5,224 nucleotides of DNA from JANXQG01 sp037147235 (GTDB lineage: Bacteria > Planctomycetota > Planctomycetia > Pirellulales > Thermoguttaceae): contig JBAWVO010000395.1 of the NCBI GenBank assembly GCA_037147235.1, positions 1 to 5,224 on the forward strand, given 5' to 3'. Both the position numbers and the translations under genes were made by a program. Numbering within the stretch: position 1 is the first letter of the stretch; each line of letters begins with the position of its first letter. The notes beneath the pieces were generated by a model that did not search any database, had not been told where the DNA came from, and saw nothing but the letters and a program-made list of their open reading frames with translations. Below are positions 5,202-5,224 of this stretch, piece after piece.

Positions 5202-5224
5202 AAATTGAAAATTGAGAATTGAAA
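5191..5224. repeat. AT-rich heptamer array overlapping the stop codon
   Basis: TTG-led units of 7 bases start at 5198, 5205, 5212 and 5219 (TTGAAAA, TTGAAAA, TTGAGAA, TTGAAA) and run off the window. The stop TGA (5199-5201) is part of the first unit. By eye 29 of 34 bases match 927-960, including the shared AAATAGATTG, so related repeats flank the whole gene as direct copies. No terminator is visible before the window ends. Confidence 0.8.

Overview
The window holds one complete protein gene, the broken start of a transposase gene at the left edge, and a roughly 700-base intergenic stretch made almost entirely of small palindromes and short tandem repeats. The organism is most likely a GC-rich planctomycete (Pirellulales-like) or, less likely, a verrucomicrobium. 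This rests on the very long secreted protein with autotransporter-type beta repeats and a PEP-CTERM anchor, the near absence of a Shine-Dalgarno site, and intergenic DNA crowded with palindromes and heptamer repeats. The lineage is inferred from style; there is no marker gene.

Layout. Bases 1-52 hold nothing I can identify. Bases 53-187 (minus strand) encode the first 44 residues of an IS110-type transposase, including the GLDVAK motif with the first catalytic aspartate, followed by an in-frame TGA. Its upstream leader (188-312) can fold, on the minus strand, into a 12-bp stem and a second 7-bp stem. This is where some IS110 elements encode their guide (bridge) RNA. Bases 315-873 contain a run of at least ten hairpins: a terminator-like stem followed by seven T, a perfect 24-bp stem with an AAA loop, and a 121-bp MITE-like element bounded by inverted repeats. 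Bases 896-1005 contain two identical 31-bp repeats separated by an AT-rich heptamer repeat. A near-consensus sigma-70 promoter lies at 1016-1044.

Bases 1074-5201 encode a 1375-residue protein. In order it has a signal peptide, an SGNH/GDSL esterase domain with its catalytic Ser-Asp-His intact, about eight passenger-type beta-helix repeats, and a C-terminal VPEP + membrane helix + Arg cluster (PEP-CTERM) sorting signal. It should be an exported esterase displayed on, or processed at, the cell surface by an exosortase encoded elsewhere. The domain resembles the CE3/XynB-like acetylxylan esterase branch, so deacetylation of a polysaccharide is the best guess.

The least expected pattern is that all five simple tandem repeats, including two at the 3' end of the gene, have a 7-base period. 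The last eleven codons and the stop of the gene are built from such repeats, so a gain or loss of one heptamer would change the tail of the anchor.
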